DNA from: CBFDBF01 sp050293315
GTDB lineage: Bacteria > Pseudomonadota > Gammaproteobacteria > Chromatiales > Chromatiaceae
DNA: 64,000 bases
NCBI GenBank assembly: GCA_050293315.1
Contig: JBNKMS010000030.1
Span: forward strand, 1 to 64,000
Direction of reading: 5' to 3'
The notes beneath the pieces are model-generated. The model was not told the origin of the DNA. It saw only the letters and a program-made list of their open reading frames with translations, and searched no databases. Position numbers and translations under genes: made by a program. Of the stretch, positions 1 to 8,580 are shown in pieces (the stretch's first letter is position 1; each line of letters begins with the position of its first letter).

Positions 1-56
1 TCCAAGATGCGCAGCCAGGTTGTTCCAGAAACCGGATAGAACAGAGTGTTATTCAA
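1..56 (-). other. possible start of a leftward gene, cut by window edge
   Basis: A TTG codon at 54-56 (minus strand) is preceded by GAGG five bases upstream and opens a frame without stops to the window edge, 18 codons. This could be the N-terminus of a gene lying downstream of the cytochrome, but it is too short to recognise. The rest of 57-146 shows nothing I can support. Confidence 0.2.
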
Positions 57-146
57 GGCGGCCTCGTCGATTGCCAGTAACAGTTTGATTTGAAATAACT
101 ATCCTTGAATATCGGATTCGCCTGGTGAGATATCCAGGCTAGATAT

Positions 147-929
147 CTATGGAAGAGGATTACAGGTCGGTGGTTGGCGACGAGGCACGCGAGCATACGT
201 TGGAAAATCAGGGTTTCTCCAATCCGCGGCAGCCACTTTTTCATCAGGTGGGCGCAGACGTGACACATAGTCCATAACCGCCCACTCATCCCGTTTGGAA
301 AACTGCTCAATCTGCCGCACCATCTTTTTATCGGCATTGCGCCGTTTGCCGATCCTGATCCACTCAAATTGACGCAACAGATAGGGGAAATGCTGCCCCT
401 GGATAAGAGGAATATGCTTCTTATCGTCCCCCTCTCCTTGTTCGCCATGACAATCAATACAGTTATCCTTGAACAATTTTTCACCGTACTCCAAATCATC
501 CCCTGGACCGACACCATTCTCTGGAGTCATCGGCAGTTTGGAGATATAAGCCACCACATCTGCAATTGCCTGCGTGCCCCCGAGCAACCGCGGAGATGTA
601 AATGGCCGCATAGTTGGGTTATCACGATTACGCATCCGGATGTCGACCAGTTGCTTTATCAGTACCTGTGGTAATTGCCCCGCGATCTGTGGGTAGCACC
701 CCTCAGGCGTACCCCAGCCCTCCGGCAGATGACAAACAGCACAAGTTTCAAAGATCTTCTTGCCATTGTCGATATCAGGCGTCAGATGCAGGGCCGCTTC
801 AACCTCGGCGGCAGACTCAGCTATTTTTTGCGCTGTATCATCGGAAGATGTCTCTGCTGCTACCGGCAAAGCGCCAAATACACAGATGCCATAAAACAGT
901 GGTAAAAAATAACAAACACGCATCTTCAA
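147..929 (-). CDS. periplasmic diheme cytochrome c (c4/c553-like)
   Basis: A 260-residue exported electron carrier. Residues 1-25 form a signal peptide ending near VAAE. Two heme-c binding motifs are visible, CAVCH in the first half and CIDCH in the second, each followed by a candidate distal Met (NPTM, DKKM), the usual layout of class I diheme cytochromes of the c4 type. Such proteins pass electrons in the periplasm between a quinol-oxidising complex and a terminal oxidase or another acceptor. The gene lies downstream of a CBS-domain gene on the same strand, with a short gap. The specific redox partner cannot be told from the sequence. Confidence 0.85.
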   Translation of the reverse strand: MKMRVCYFLPLFYGICVFGALPVAAETSSDDTAQKIAESAAEVEAALHLTPDIDNGKKIFETCAVCHLPEGWGTPEGCYPQIAGQLPQVLIKQLVDIRMRNRDNPTMRPFTSPRLLGGTQAIADVVAYISKLPMTPENGVGPGDDLEYGEKLFKDNCIDCHGEQGEGDDKKHIPLIQGQHFPYLLRQFEWIRIGKRRNADKKMVRQIEQFSKRDEWAVMDYVSRLRPPDEKVAAADWRNPDFPTYARVPRRQPPTCNPLP

Positions 930-953
930 TATCTCAGCAACACAGTCAAGCTC

Positions 954-1424
954 TCAACCACCATATAGCCCCGTTGAGATATTGCTCTGAAAGATAGCCT
1001 TATGCACATCGCCCAGACTCAACATACCAACCACTATGCCTCCATCCGCTACAGGAATGCGGCGAAATCTGTTTTGCACCATAATAGTTGCGGCACGCAA
1101 AATATGCATATCGGGCTGTACGGTAATCACTTTTTCTGTCATCAAATCACCAACTTTTAGATTCATGACACCTTTGTATTTACCCATCATCTTGTCGTAA
1201 TCCACCGATGCCCCCGCCTCCATAAGATCATCAAGACTCGGAAACAACCGGTGTAAAACATCCTTCTCGGCAACAAAACCGACCAGTTTGTTACTATCGC
1301 TATCTCCCTCTACCACCGGCATGCCGGAAAAACGAAACAGACACATCACGGAAACCACCTCAATTAGTGGGGTTTCTGGAGTCACCGTACGCACCGACCT
1401 GCTCATAATATCTTTAACTAACAT
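954..1424 (-). CDS. tandem CBS-domain protein
   Basis: About 156 residues made of two CBS motifs, from MLVKDIMSRSV and from VGDLMTEKVITV. Paired CBS domains usually form a Bateman module that binds adenine nucleotides and regulates a partner. No catalytic domain is attached, so this is a stand-alone sensor or adaptor. I chose the ATG at 1422-1424 because an in-frame ATG five codons upstream would place the AGGAGG-like ribosome site inside the coding sequence. It is cytoplasmic, with no signal or membrane segment. Confidence 0.85.
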   Translation of the reverse strand: MLVKDIMSRSVRTVTPETPLIEVVSVMCLFRFSGMPVVEGDSDSNKLVGFVAEKDVLHRLFPSLDDLMEAGASVDYDKMMGKYKGVMNLKVGDLMTEKVITVQPDMHILRAATIMVQNRFRRIPVADGGIVVGMLSLGDVHKAIFQSNISTGLYGG

Positions 1425-1672
1425 TGCCCCTCCTCTCAATATAATTATCTTACAACCGAAGATTACACCAATTTTGTCACTATAGTAATGAAATCAGAAC
1501 CAAGTGAGCACTGCTGGCTAATCTGAATGTACCTCTTTGTAGCACAACAAAACACCAATAACCCATAACTGGTATAATAGTGAGGCACAATTCACTATTC
1601 TAGCCAGGGGAAATCCACCGGGGGGTGCTTTAGGGAAGATGCGGGATGGACAGGCTGGGCCTAGACTTACTG

Positions 1673-2014
1673 TTATTGCGTTACAGGCTGCTTCTGCTCA
1701 CTACTAGGCGTAGTATTCTTTGGTGCTGACGCAGCAGCCTTCTTCTGCTCCTGCTGCAATAACAACTCTTGCAAACGAACCACCTCAGTTTCCAACTCTT
1801 TTCTCTGCTTCGCCATCCTTAGGTTGTTCTGCCTCCTCGCTTCCAGCTCAGCTCTGCTTTTTGCCAACGCCTGCTGTAACTCTGTGAGACTCTTGCTAGA
1901 TACAGTGTCGTCCTCGAAGGCCACCTGCTGTCCATATAGGGGAGTCGCTATCAATAACAGCGAAATAACTGGACCTGCAAGAGTTAACTGCCTGGTAACC
2001 ATCCGATCTTCCAT
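1673..2014 (-). CDS. small exported coiled-coil protein, unknown function
   Basis: A protein of 113 residues, or 109 if translation starts at the second Met. An N-terminal hydrophobic signal ends near LYGQQ, then a charged Glu/Gln/Arg/Leu-rich heptad region predicts a coiled coil over about residues 40-90, followed by an Ala/Pro/Ser/Gln-rich tail. I do not recognise a family. It lies 48 bp downstream of the chemoreceptor gene on the same strand and may be cotranscribed with it. It resembles small periplasmic scaffold or lipoprotein-like proteins only in general composition. Confidence 0.6.
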   Translation of the reverse strand: MEDRMVTRQLTLAGPVISLLLIATPLYGQQVAFEDDTVSSKSLTELQQALAKSRAELEARRQNNLRMAKQRKELETEVVRLQELLLQQEQKKAAASAPKNTTPSSEQKQPVTQ

Positions 2015-2062
2015 AAAGTTCGTGTTTCAACCTGATAGAGGAACAATTATACCAAGAAGAAC

Positions 2063-3682
2063 TCAGGTCTTGAACTGACCGATCATCCTGCCCAGCTTAT
2101 CTGCAACCGCGGCCAGCGCTTCGCTCGACCTGGAGGTTTGCTGAGCGCCTTCGACCGACTTATGAGTTACCTTATTGATGGAAATTATGCTGTTATTAAC
2201 ACCTTCTACAGTAGCACTCTGCTCTTCTGCAGCTGTCGCAATCTGTGCATTCATGTCATTTATTGAGCTAACAGACTCTGTAATCTCCTGCAGCGCAGCT
2301 CCTGCAAGCTTAGACTCCTCTACGCTCTGCACCGCCTCCTCTTTGCTGTTATCCATAACGGTGACTGCCTCTGTAGATGAGCTTTTAAATCTCTCAATAA
2401 TATCCCCGATTTCTTTGGTGGCATCCTGTGTACGCTGTGCGAGGGATCTAACCTCATCCGCCACAACAGCAAACCCACGCCCCTGCTCACCGGCACGTGC
2501 CGCCTCTATCGCCGCATTAAGCGCCAACAGATTGGTCTGCTCAGCAATTGATGTAATGGCTGCGGAAACGTGCTCAATCTTGCCTGTATCCTCTGCCAAT
2601 TGCCGTACCACATTGCTGGCGGCATCAATATGTTCGGCAAGTATGGCCGTATCCTTTGCCACCTTGCATACCACCTCTTTACCACTGGACGAACTGGACA
2701 GGGCCGCTTCAGCCATCTCTCGCGCCTGGGCTGCACTGGAGGCCACCTCTTGCGTGGCAGTAGCCAGTTCACCAATTGCATTGGTCAACTGCTTGGTCTG
2801 CATCTCCTGCTCAGTTATCCCTTTTTGCGACTCCTCAACGACCTCGGCTAGACTACGCGAATGTTCAGTCAAACCCTCCATATTATTGGCCAACTCCTGG
2901 ATGGTAGGCTGAAACCGATTTAGCATGCTGTCCAATGCATCACCGACATTGCCAAATTCGTCGGCCACAGTCAGATTGGCCCTGGGACGCAGATCAACAT
3001 CCCTCTCTACCAGCTCCGCTGTCTCCTGCAATATTCTGAGTGGTTTAACTACGATATGTTGCAGTAATACCGTCAATAACCCCATGCCAAAAGCAAAGAT
3101 TACGGTATTAATAAGCGCCCCAATCCATAGCTCATGCTCCACTTGGGCATCCCTCTCTGCCAGTGAATAATTCAACCTGACAGCACCCAGAACAGTCCCC
3201 TCCTCCACCTGATGGCAGGTCAGACAATTGACCCCATTGTAATCAGACACCGCGCGGAAGGGCTTCACAATCTGTAGTACCCTGCTGCTGCCGCTGTCAT
3301 CCAGCTCAACAACCTGTTCACCCTTAATACCCCTCTTGTCCAGCTCATCGACAGGCACCTCATCCTTAAAACCCTCACCATATACCTTGGAGACCGGTTC
3401 CCCACGTATCATCCGTATCTCATTGACGGCATCGCGCAGCTCTAACTTCTTACGCAGCATGGCCCTATTGCTCATTGAACCGGTCATCATCAACGCATTC
3501 ATGCTATCGAAGTAGCTGTTTACCAGATCACCCGCCTGAGATTCCGTATGCTGGAGTAGCTCCTTCTTCTGCTGAATCACAGAGTAGGTAGTAACCAAGG
3601 CTATAGCCAACAAAAATACAGCAGCCACCGCTGTAAGTATCTTTATACGTACAGATATAAAACGGTTAGATATTGTTAGCAT
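2063..3682 (-). CDS. methyl-accepting chemotaxis protein with heme-c motif in the periplasmic domain
   Basis: A 539-residue transmembrane chemoreceptor. TM1 is about residues 13-33, a periplasmic sensor spans about 34-187, and TM2 is about 188-210. These are followed by HAMP and a long cytoplasmic signalling domain with the conserved hairpin tip (EQTNLLALNAAIEAARAGE). The sensor contains NCLTCH with Cys153, Cys156 and His157, a c-type heme attachment motif, so it probably senses redox state, oxygen or NO through a covalently bound heme. Known precedents are heme-c MCPs such as DcrA. A sigma-28 type promoter sits about 100 bp upstream, linking it to the flagellar regulon although the fla genes are 30 kb away. 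Confidence 0.93.
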   Translation of the reverse strand: MLTISNRFISVRIKILTAVAAVFLLAIALVTTYSVIQQKKELLQHTESQAGDLVNSYFDSMNALMMTGSMSNRAMLRKKLELRDAVNEIRMIRGEPVSKVYGEGFKDEVPVDELDKRGIKGEQVVELDDSGSSRVLQIVKPFRAVSDYNGVNCLTCHQVEEGTVLGAVRLNYSLAERDAQVEHELWIGALINTVIFAFGMGLLTVLLQHIVVKPLRILQETAELVERDVDLRPRANLTVADEFGNVGDALDSMLNRFQPTIQELANNMEGLTEHSRSLAEVVEESQKGITEQEMQTKQLTNAIGELATATQEVASSAAQAREMAEAALSSSSSGKEVVCKVAKDTAILAEHIDAASNVVRQLAEDTGKIEHVSAAITSIAEQTNLLALNAAIEAARAGEQGRGFAVVADEVRSLAQRTQDATKEIGDIIERFKSSSTEAVTVMDNSKEEAVQSVEESKLAGAALQEITESVSSINDMNAQIATAAEEQSATVEGVNNSIISINKVTHKSVEGAQQTSRSSEALAAVADKLGRMIGQFKT

Positions 3683-3781
3683 AGTAATGACCGCCTAATC
3701 CAAATGTGATTTATACACACCACTCCATAGCGGAGAATCCGGGCAAAATCCATTTATCAATACCCGGCAGCTACTAATGAA

Positions 3782-3808
3782 ATATCGACTAACGGAGAGA
3801 AAACTTTA
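3782..3808 (-). promoter_or_regulatory. sigma-28 (FliA) type promoter of the heme MCP gene
   Basis: Read on the minus strand this is TAAAGTTT, 11 bases, then GTCGATAT. The -35 half equals the enterobacterial FliA consensus and the -10 half matches GCCGATAA at six of eight positions. The predicted leader before the MCP start is about 90 bases. Confidence 0.65.
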
Positions 3809-3903
3809 GGAACAATATTATTAATTTCCCACCCCTCATGGGCAGTTGCTAACCTACGGATATTATTATCAATTTGCGCCTTTTAACATATAATTGGAGC
3901 TGC

Positions 3904-5175
3904 ATGAGCGCCTATTCCAGCAAATTTGATGTCATAGCGGCACGGACCCCTTTTCGCCATCTGCCTGATGAGCAGCAGCAGTTTCTCAGACAGCAGGCTC
4001 TGAGATACCGCTTCACCCTGCAGGACCTAAGGCAGATAACCGAGATCGGCCTTGATCTAAATATGTGGGGGGAAGGCACCATAATCGATATGTGGCCGGC
4101 AAATGGGCATGAGTTGCTGCCTGGAAAAGAGGGGAGAAAGCAGCTGATTGCCGCCCTGACTGACAGTTGGAAGGCGCTCCGCGCGGCACCCAACAAGTAC
4201 CGCCGCACATCTGCCGGTAAGGGCCCCCCATCCCTACCGCTGCAGCTTATTCCGCACTCCAGAGAGAAGCTGGGATTTGGCTACTGCCCGGTAGCCTCCC
4301 CCAGGACACTCTGTTGCAATCTGCTTACCCTGGATAGCCTGGAGAACTGTGGATTTGATTGCAGCTACTGCAGTATCCAGACATTTTATGCTGACAAAAA
4401 CATCCTGTTTGATCAGCAGTTTGCCACCAAACTGGCTGGATTGAAGCTTGATTCGTCACAGCTCTATCACATCGGCACCGGTCAATCTTCAGATTCGCTA
4501 ATGTGGGGCAACAGCCACCAGATATTGGATACCCTATTAGATTTCGCCAGCGCCAATCCAAACGTAATCCTGGAGATGAAGACCAAATCAGATAACATCT
4601 CCTACCTGCTAAAGACCGCCATACCGCCCAATATAATATGCACCTGGTCGCTCTCTACAGATACTATAATTAACAACGAGGAGCACGGTACAGTCTCTTT
4701 GGAACGGCGACTGACGGCTGCCCGCAGGTTGGCAGACCGAGGGGTGCTGGTTGGCTTCCATTTTCACCCTATCATCCATTATGACAAATGGCGGGTGGAG
4801 TATGTAGAGGTAGTCGACCGCCTACAGCAGATGTTCCAACCAGCAGAGGTGGCCATGATCTCTCTCGGCACCCTGACCTACACCAAGGCTGTGATCAAGA
4901 AGATCAGGGAGCGTAATATTCATAGTCAGGTATTGAAGATGGAGTTGGTGGAGAGTGATGGTAAACTCTCGTATCCAGATGAACTGAAAATAGAGCTGTT
5001 TTCCCACCTATACGGAGCTTTCAGTCAATCCTGGCATGCCGACACATTTTTCTATCTCTGCATGGAGAACAGGCGTCTTTGGAAACCTGTTTTTGGCCAC
5101 CATTATGACTCTAATGAACAGTTTGAACAGGACATGAAGCAGAGCTATATGCACAAAATCAAGGAGATCAGATAG
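3904..5175 (+). CDS. radical SAM protein of the spore-photolyase (SPL) type
   Basis: A 423-residue protein. Cys149, Cys153 and Cys156 in CGFDCSYC form the CxxxCxxC motif that holds the radical SAM 4Fe-4S cluster. The flanking sequence (CNLLTLDSLENC before, SIQTFY after) resembles the SplB/SPL-like family of putative DNA-repair photolyases. I chose the ATG at 3904, which has GGAG seven bases upstream, rather than an in-frame TTG at 3874. The stop codon directly abuts the next gene's ATG, so the two are coupled. Repair of spore photoproduct would be surprising in a gammaproteobacterium, so the substrate is open. Confidence 0.8.
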   Translation: MSAYSSKFDVIAARTPFRHLPDEQQQFLRQQALRYRFTLQDLRQITEIGLDLNMWGEGTIIDMWPANGHELLPGKEGRKQLIAALTDSWKALRAAPNKYRRTSAGKGPPSLPLQLIPHSREKLGFGYCPVASPRTLCCNLLTLDSLENCGFDCSYCSIQTFYADKNILFDQQFATKLAGLKLDSSQLYHIGTGQSSDSLMWGNSHQILDTLLDFASANPNVILEMKTKSDNISYLLKTAIPPNIICTWSLSTDTIINNEEHGTVSLERRLTAARRLADRGVLVGFHFHPIIHYDKWRVEYVEVVDRLQQMFQPAEVAMISLGTLTYTKAVIKKIRERNIHSQVLKMELVESDGKLSYPDELKIELFSHLYGAFSQSWHADTFFYLCMENRRLWKPVFGHHYDSNEQFEQDMKQSYMHKIKEIR

Positions 5176-5832
5176 ATGCCAGACCAGTTTGATATATTTT
5201 TCAGCGGCCAGATATTAGACGGCCATGATTTGGCCGAGGTCAAAACCCAGGTAGGCAAGATCTTTAAGGTAGAGGGTAAAAAGCTGGAGAGGCTATTTTC
5301 TGGCAAGGCAACCTGCATAAAGGCAGGAGTTGACGCGGCCACCGCCTCCAAATACCGCAAGGTCTTTCGCGATGCTGGGGCGCTGGTTGATATCAAATCG
5401 ACTGCGGACCAGGGAGAACAGGCAGCAGAATCCGCTGCAACTGACACAGAACCGAAAATACAGCCAGTGGCAGCCTTGGCAACAGATAGAGCAGAGGAGA
5501 TACAACCAACTGCGGAACAGGATGCATCCGGTATGACCCTGCTACCGGCGAACACCGGCAGCCTTATTGATTGCGCCAAAGAAGTTATCCCCCAGCCAAT
5601 CCCATCAACGATTGAACTGGAGCTTACCTCAGCTGGAGCAACCATCGATGAATCAGAGCCGCCGCCTCCCGCAAATATCGATACCGATGGATTGAGTCTT
5701 AACCCCCCAAATAGCGGCAGCCTGGAGGAGTTTCAACGCGAATTAAACCCGATACCGATCCCCGATATTAGCGGGCTTAGCCTGGATGAGGTAGAAGACG
5801 CCAAGGAAGAGAGTACGGAGGAAGAGTCCTGA
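5176..5832 (+). CDS. unknown protein with a compact N-terminal domain and a duplicated C-terminal motif
   Basis: A 218-residue cytoplasmic protein. Residues 1-73 are a compact domain (FSGQI, KLERLFSG, ATASKYRKVFRDAGA), followed by an Ala/Glu/Gln-rich linker. Two related segments then appear: GMTLLPANTGSL with QPIPSTIELEL at about 119-150, and GLSLNPPNSGSL with NPIPIPDISGLSL at about 172-203. The end is very acidic. I recall similar N-terminal domains in uncharacterised proteobacterial proteins but assign no function. It is translationally coupled to the radical SAM gene, so it may be a partner or substrate carrier for that enzyme; this is inference. Confidence 0.7.
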   Translation: MPDQFDIFFSGQILDGHDLAEVKTQVGKIFKVEGKKLERLFSGKATCIKAGVDAATASKYRKVFRDAGALVDIKSTADQGEQAAESAATDTEPKIQPVAALATDRAEEIQPTAEQDASGMTLLPANTGSLIDCAKEVIPQPIPSTIELELTSAGATIDESEPPPPANIDTDGLSLNPPNSGSLEEFQRELNPIPIPDISGLSLDEVEDAKEESTEEES

Positions 5833-5884
5833 GCCATACTGAATGCTTGCAAAGTTAAAACTCTAGTAACAATATGAATTTACA

Positions 5885-6136
5885 TTAGAGCTGTGCGCAC
5901 AACTCTTCACGACGAGCGGTACCGCGTTTCAGCTGCAGAGCTACAATCTTCAGCTCAGTTTTTAGATGTTTTCTCTCTGCAGGATCGCTCTCATTTTCCA
6001 GTTTTGATTGGAGCTTATCTTCACGTTTTTTAATCTTATCTAACAACTCATCAAGCAACTCACAATGCTCACGCACATCCATATCTGCATTATCTAGATG
6101 CTTGTCCAGTTTCTTTAGCAGTTTTTTTGTGCCCAT
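5885..6136 (-). CDS. small charged helical protein, unknown function
   Basis: A protein of 83 residues starting MGTKKLLKKLDKHL, almost entirely Lys/Glu/Leu/Asp-rich and predicted to be a coiled coil. The ATG at 6134-6136 is preferred because GGGGAGG lies nine bases upstream; the longer TTG frame would swallow that site. It follows the Na/Pi transporter gene at a gap of about 34 bp on the same strand and is probably cotranscribed. I do not recognise a family. Confidence 0.65.
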   Translation of the reverse strand: MGTKKLLKKLDKHLDNADMDVREHCELLDELLDKIKKREDKLQSKLENESDPAERKHLKTELKIVALQLKRGTARREELCAQL

Positions 6137-6170
6137 ACGCTGCAACCTCCCCAACTTAAGGAGAACCCAT

Positions 6171-7961
6171 CTAAGCGTCCTCTTCCGCGACTACGGTCAG
6201 CGCCATACGCCGGGTAAGATAAAAGATACGCTTAAGCTTCTCAATTACATCAACCTCAATCGTATAAGCCTGGACCCGGTTCGGCTCGTCTAACGCCAAC
6301 CTTTTTGCCTGCTTAGCCGCGGCTGCATCGGACAATCTTCCAACTTCACTTGCCATCGAAATAACGGAACGCGCCGCATCCAGGTTCTTCTGAGATACTG
6401 CCTGAACCGCCACCAGAAATGCCCGCCGCACCACCCGGTGCAGGCCGATCAATACATCCTGTGTCTGTGCGCTGACCAAAATCCTGGAGTGGAGGCGATT
6501 CCTACCCAGGGCTACCAGATTAGTTTCGATCGTATCACCAATATTCTCGACATCTGCCACTGCCTCCATAAGCTCTAGAAATGTCCCTGTCTGTTCACTA
6601 GTCAGTGAGCCTTTACCAATCTTGCCCATGTACTCGATAATCTGTTCATACAATATATCAACCTCATCATCTAAATCCTCAATAGCATCCAGGGTCTTCT
6701 TGTCTCCATGTAGAATGGCTGGCATGATTCGATCCAGCATCTGCTCTACACACTCACCCATGTGCAGCACCTCCAGCCGTACCCGATCAAGCGCCAGTGA
6801 TGGGGTAGACAGCAACTCTTCATCCAGGTACTTTGCACTAACAACCAACCCGGCATTTTCCAATGGGCTATCAGGTATCCACCTCTCTACCAAGCGCGCG
6901 ATCTGAGTAGTAAAGCCGATAAAGATAAGTGTATTGGCAATATTGAAGATGGTATGTGCATTGGCTATCTGACGTGGCGTCTCGCTGCCCAGCCTTGCGC
7001 TGCCACTTAACTCCGGGTGAGATGGTGAAATCCAGGTTACAATTTCGGCCAACTGATCGATAAACATGACCCAGAGCATTACTCCGGCCACGTTAAAAAA
7101 TACATGTACTACCGCCGCTCGGACAGCTTCCCGCGGCTTACCTATAGACGCCAGCATAGCAGTAACGCAGGTACCTATATTTGCGCCGAAGGCCAATGCG
7201 ATACCGGCAGCCAGAGTTATAAAACCCTGGCTGGCCAACACTATAACGATAGCTGTGGTAGCAGAAGATGACTGTATCAGCCCGGTAAAGAGAGCCGCCA
7301 CCAAGATACCAATCAACGGATTCTCCATCTTAATCATAAGATCAAGAAACGGCTGGTAGCTGCGCAGCGGGCTCATCCCGTCACTCATGATGCTCATGCC
7401 AAAAAACACCAACCCCAGACCCATAACCATTCCGCCATACTGCTTGATCTTCTCCTGCTTGGAGATAAACAGCATACTGAAACCAACACCGATCATAAGC
7501 AGCGCAGTCTTGGTGACCTTAAATGCAACAATCTGTGCCGTAATAGTGGTGCCAATGTTGGCACCCATAATGACGCCAACCGACTGGGACATAGACATCA
7601 GGCCGGCGGTAATAAAACCCACAACCAGGACAGTAGTGACAGAAGATGATTGAATAATTGCAGTGACAAATGCGCCAGTTATAGCGCCCATGAACCGATT
7701 GGCTGTCAATTTAGCCAGAATGGTCTTCATGCGCTCTCCGGCCACCGCCTTCAGCGCATCCGCCATCTGCTCCATACCAAACAGGAACAGGGCCAGGCCG
7801 CCAAACAGCCTCATCCCCATACCCCCCCATTCAACCGTCGACTCGCCGCTAGACTCAGCAACAACGGGGAAGGCAACCATCGCAGTTACTACGCCGACCA
7901 ACGCCAATAAGAGTGTACGTTTGTCACTATCGCCGCCCGTGGGCACACTCCATAAGATCAT
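6171..7961 (-). CDS. Na+/phosphate cotransporter family protein with PhoU-like C-terminus
   Basis: A 596-residue inner-membrane protein. After an N-terminal hydrophobic segment the transport domain contains the two inverted-repeat signatures of the NaPi-II/NptA family (QSSSVTT and QSSSATT), each within a Gly-rich membrane region. From about residue 370 a soluble helical PhoU-like region follows. In bacteria this architecture has been linked to phosphate export or low-affinity uptake. The start ATG is preceded by GGGGAG. It lies nine bases downstream of a UspA gene in a leftward operon. Together with the Pst genes a few kilobases away it suggests both uptake and release of phosphate are encoded here. 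Confidence 0.92.
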   Translation of the reverse strand: MILWSVPTGGDSDKRTLLLALVGVVTAMVAFPVVAESSGESTVEWGGMGMRLFGGLALFLFGMEQMADALKAVAGERMKTILAKLTANRFMGAITGAFVTAIIQSSSVTTVLVVGFITAGLMSMSQSVGVIMGANIGTTITAQIVAFKVTKTALLMIGVGFSMLFISKQEKIKQYGGMVMGLGLVFFGMSIMSDGMSPLRSYQPFLDLMIKMENPLIGILVAALFTGLIQSSSATTAIVIVLASQGFITLAAGIALAFGANIGTCVTAMLASIGKPREAVRAAVVHVFFNVAGVMLWVMFIDQLAEIVTWISPSHPELSGSARLGSETPRQIANAHTIFNIANTLIFIGFTTQIARLVERWIPDSPLENAGLVVSAKYLDEELLSTPSLALDRVRLEVLHMGECVEQMLDRIMPAILHGDKKTLDAIEDLDDEVDILYEQIIEYMGKIGKGSLTSEQTGTFLELMEAVADVENIGDTIETNLVALGRNRLHSRILVSAQTQDVLIGLHRVVRRAFLVAVQAVSQKNLDAARSVISMASEVGRLSDAAAAKQAKRLALDEPNRVQAYTIEVDVIEKLKRIFYLTRRMALTVVAEEDA

Positions 7962-7970
7962 GCTACTCCC

Positions 7971-8435
7971 CTACTTGGCCTTAACAATGGTCACAGGCAC
8001 CGGGCAGAGCTGTGCTACCTGTTCAGCTTTAGAACCGAGCATCATACGCTTTAGTCCGGTGCGCCCCTGGCTTCCCAATACCACCATTGCTGCGTTGATC
8101 TTCTCTGCCACCTCAAGGATCCGGGTTACCGGCAAGCCACGAACCAGCATGGACCCGGCCTTTTTCAGCAACTTAACCTTGGGGTGCTTCTTTGCAACCC
8201 TGCGGAGAAAATCATCAAACATCTCTTCAGCCGCATCCTCTATCCTGATCAGCTGTTTTTTCTTCGATATCTTGTAATAATCAGGCATGTTGGCAGGATC
8301 ATGCACAACATGCAGCACTACCAGCGGCACATCAAAGCACTTGGCCAATTTACAGGCATGCAACAAGGCAGCCTCTGAATAGGTTGAAAAATCAACCGGT
8401 ACCAATATAGGCCTCTTTTGTTGTTTTTTAGACAT
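7971..8435 (-). CDS. universal stress protein, ATP-binding type
   Basis: A 154-residue single UspA domain. The N-terminus PILVPVDFSTYSEAAL carries the conserved early Asp. The C-terminal half has the ATP-binding pattern G-2x-G-9x-G-S (GSQGRTG...GSKAEQV), so it probably binds ATP rather than belonging to the non-binding UspA subclass. It is the first gene of the leftward operon with the Na/Pi transporter, only nine bases apart, implying that the stress protein modulates or is co-regulated with phosphate transport. Confidence 0.9.
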   Translation of the reverse strand: MSKKQQKRPILVPVDFSTYSEAALLHACKLAKCFDVPLVVLHVVHDPANMPDYYKISKKKQLIRIEDAAEEMFDDFLRRVAKKHPKVKLLKKAGSMLVRGLPVTRILEVAEKINAAMVVLGSQGRTGLKRMMLGSKAEQVAQLCPVPVTIVKAK

Positions 8436-8580
8436 GCCATACCCCTACAGACAGATAAGTTCGAAGAGTTCAGATTAAATTAGAGAATAGACCAAGCATA
8501 GCAGACCCACAGAGGGTGGGTTTGTTATCTGAAGGTATAGTAATGAAGGCTACGAACAGATGCGGTATAAAAGATCTCGG

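Noticed and set aside
53..517. Leftward open frame overlapping the cytochrome gene
   Set aside because: The cytochrome frame carries two heme motifs and a signal peptide; this one has no features.
2175..2912. Long rightward open frame of 245 codons
   Set aside because: It is the antisense of the MCP signalling domain, whose conserved protein sequence is clear on the minus strand.
7663..8277. Rightward open frame of 204 codons across the Na/Pi transporter and UspA genes
   Set aside because: It crosses two well-recognised genes on the other strand and shows no family features.
8505..8521. ACCCAC/GTGGGT hairpin between the mutase and UspA genes as a terminator for the leftward operon
   Set aside because: The T-rich side is on the plus strand, which has no gene there; on the minus strand no U-run follows.
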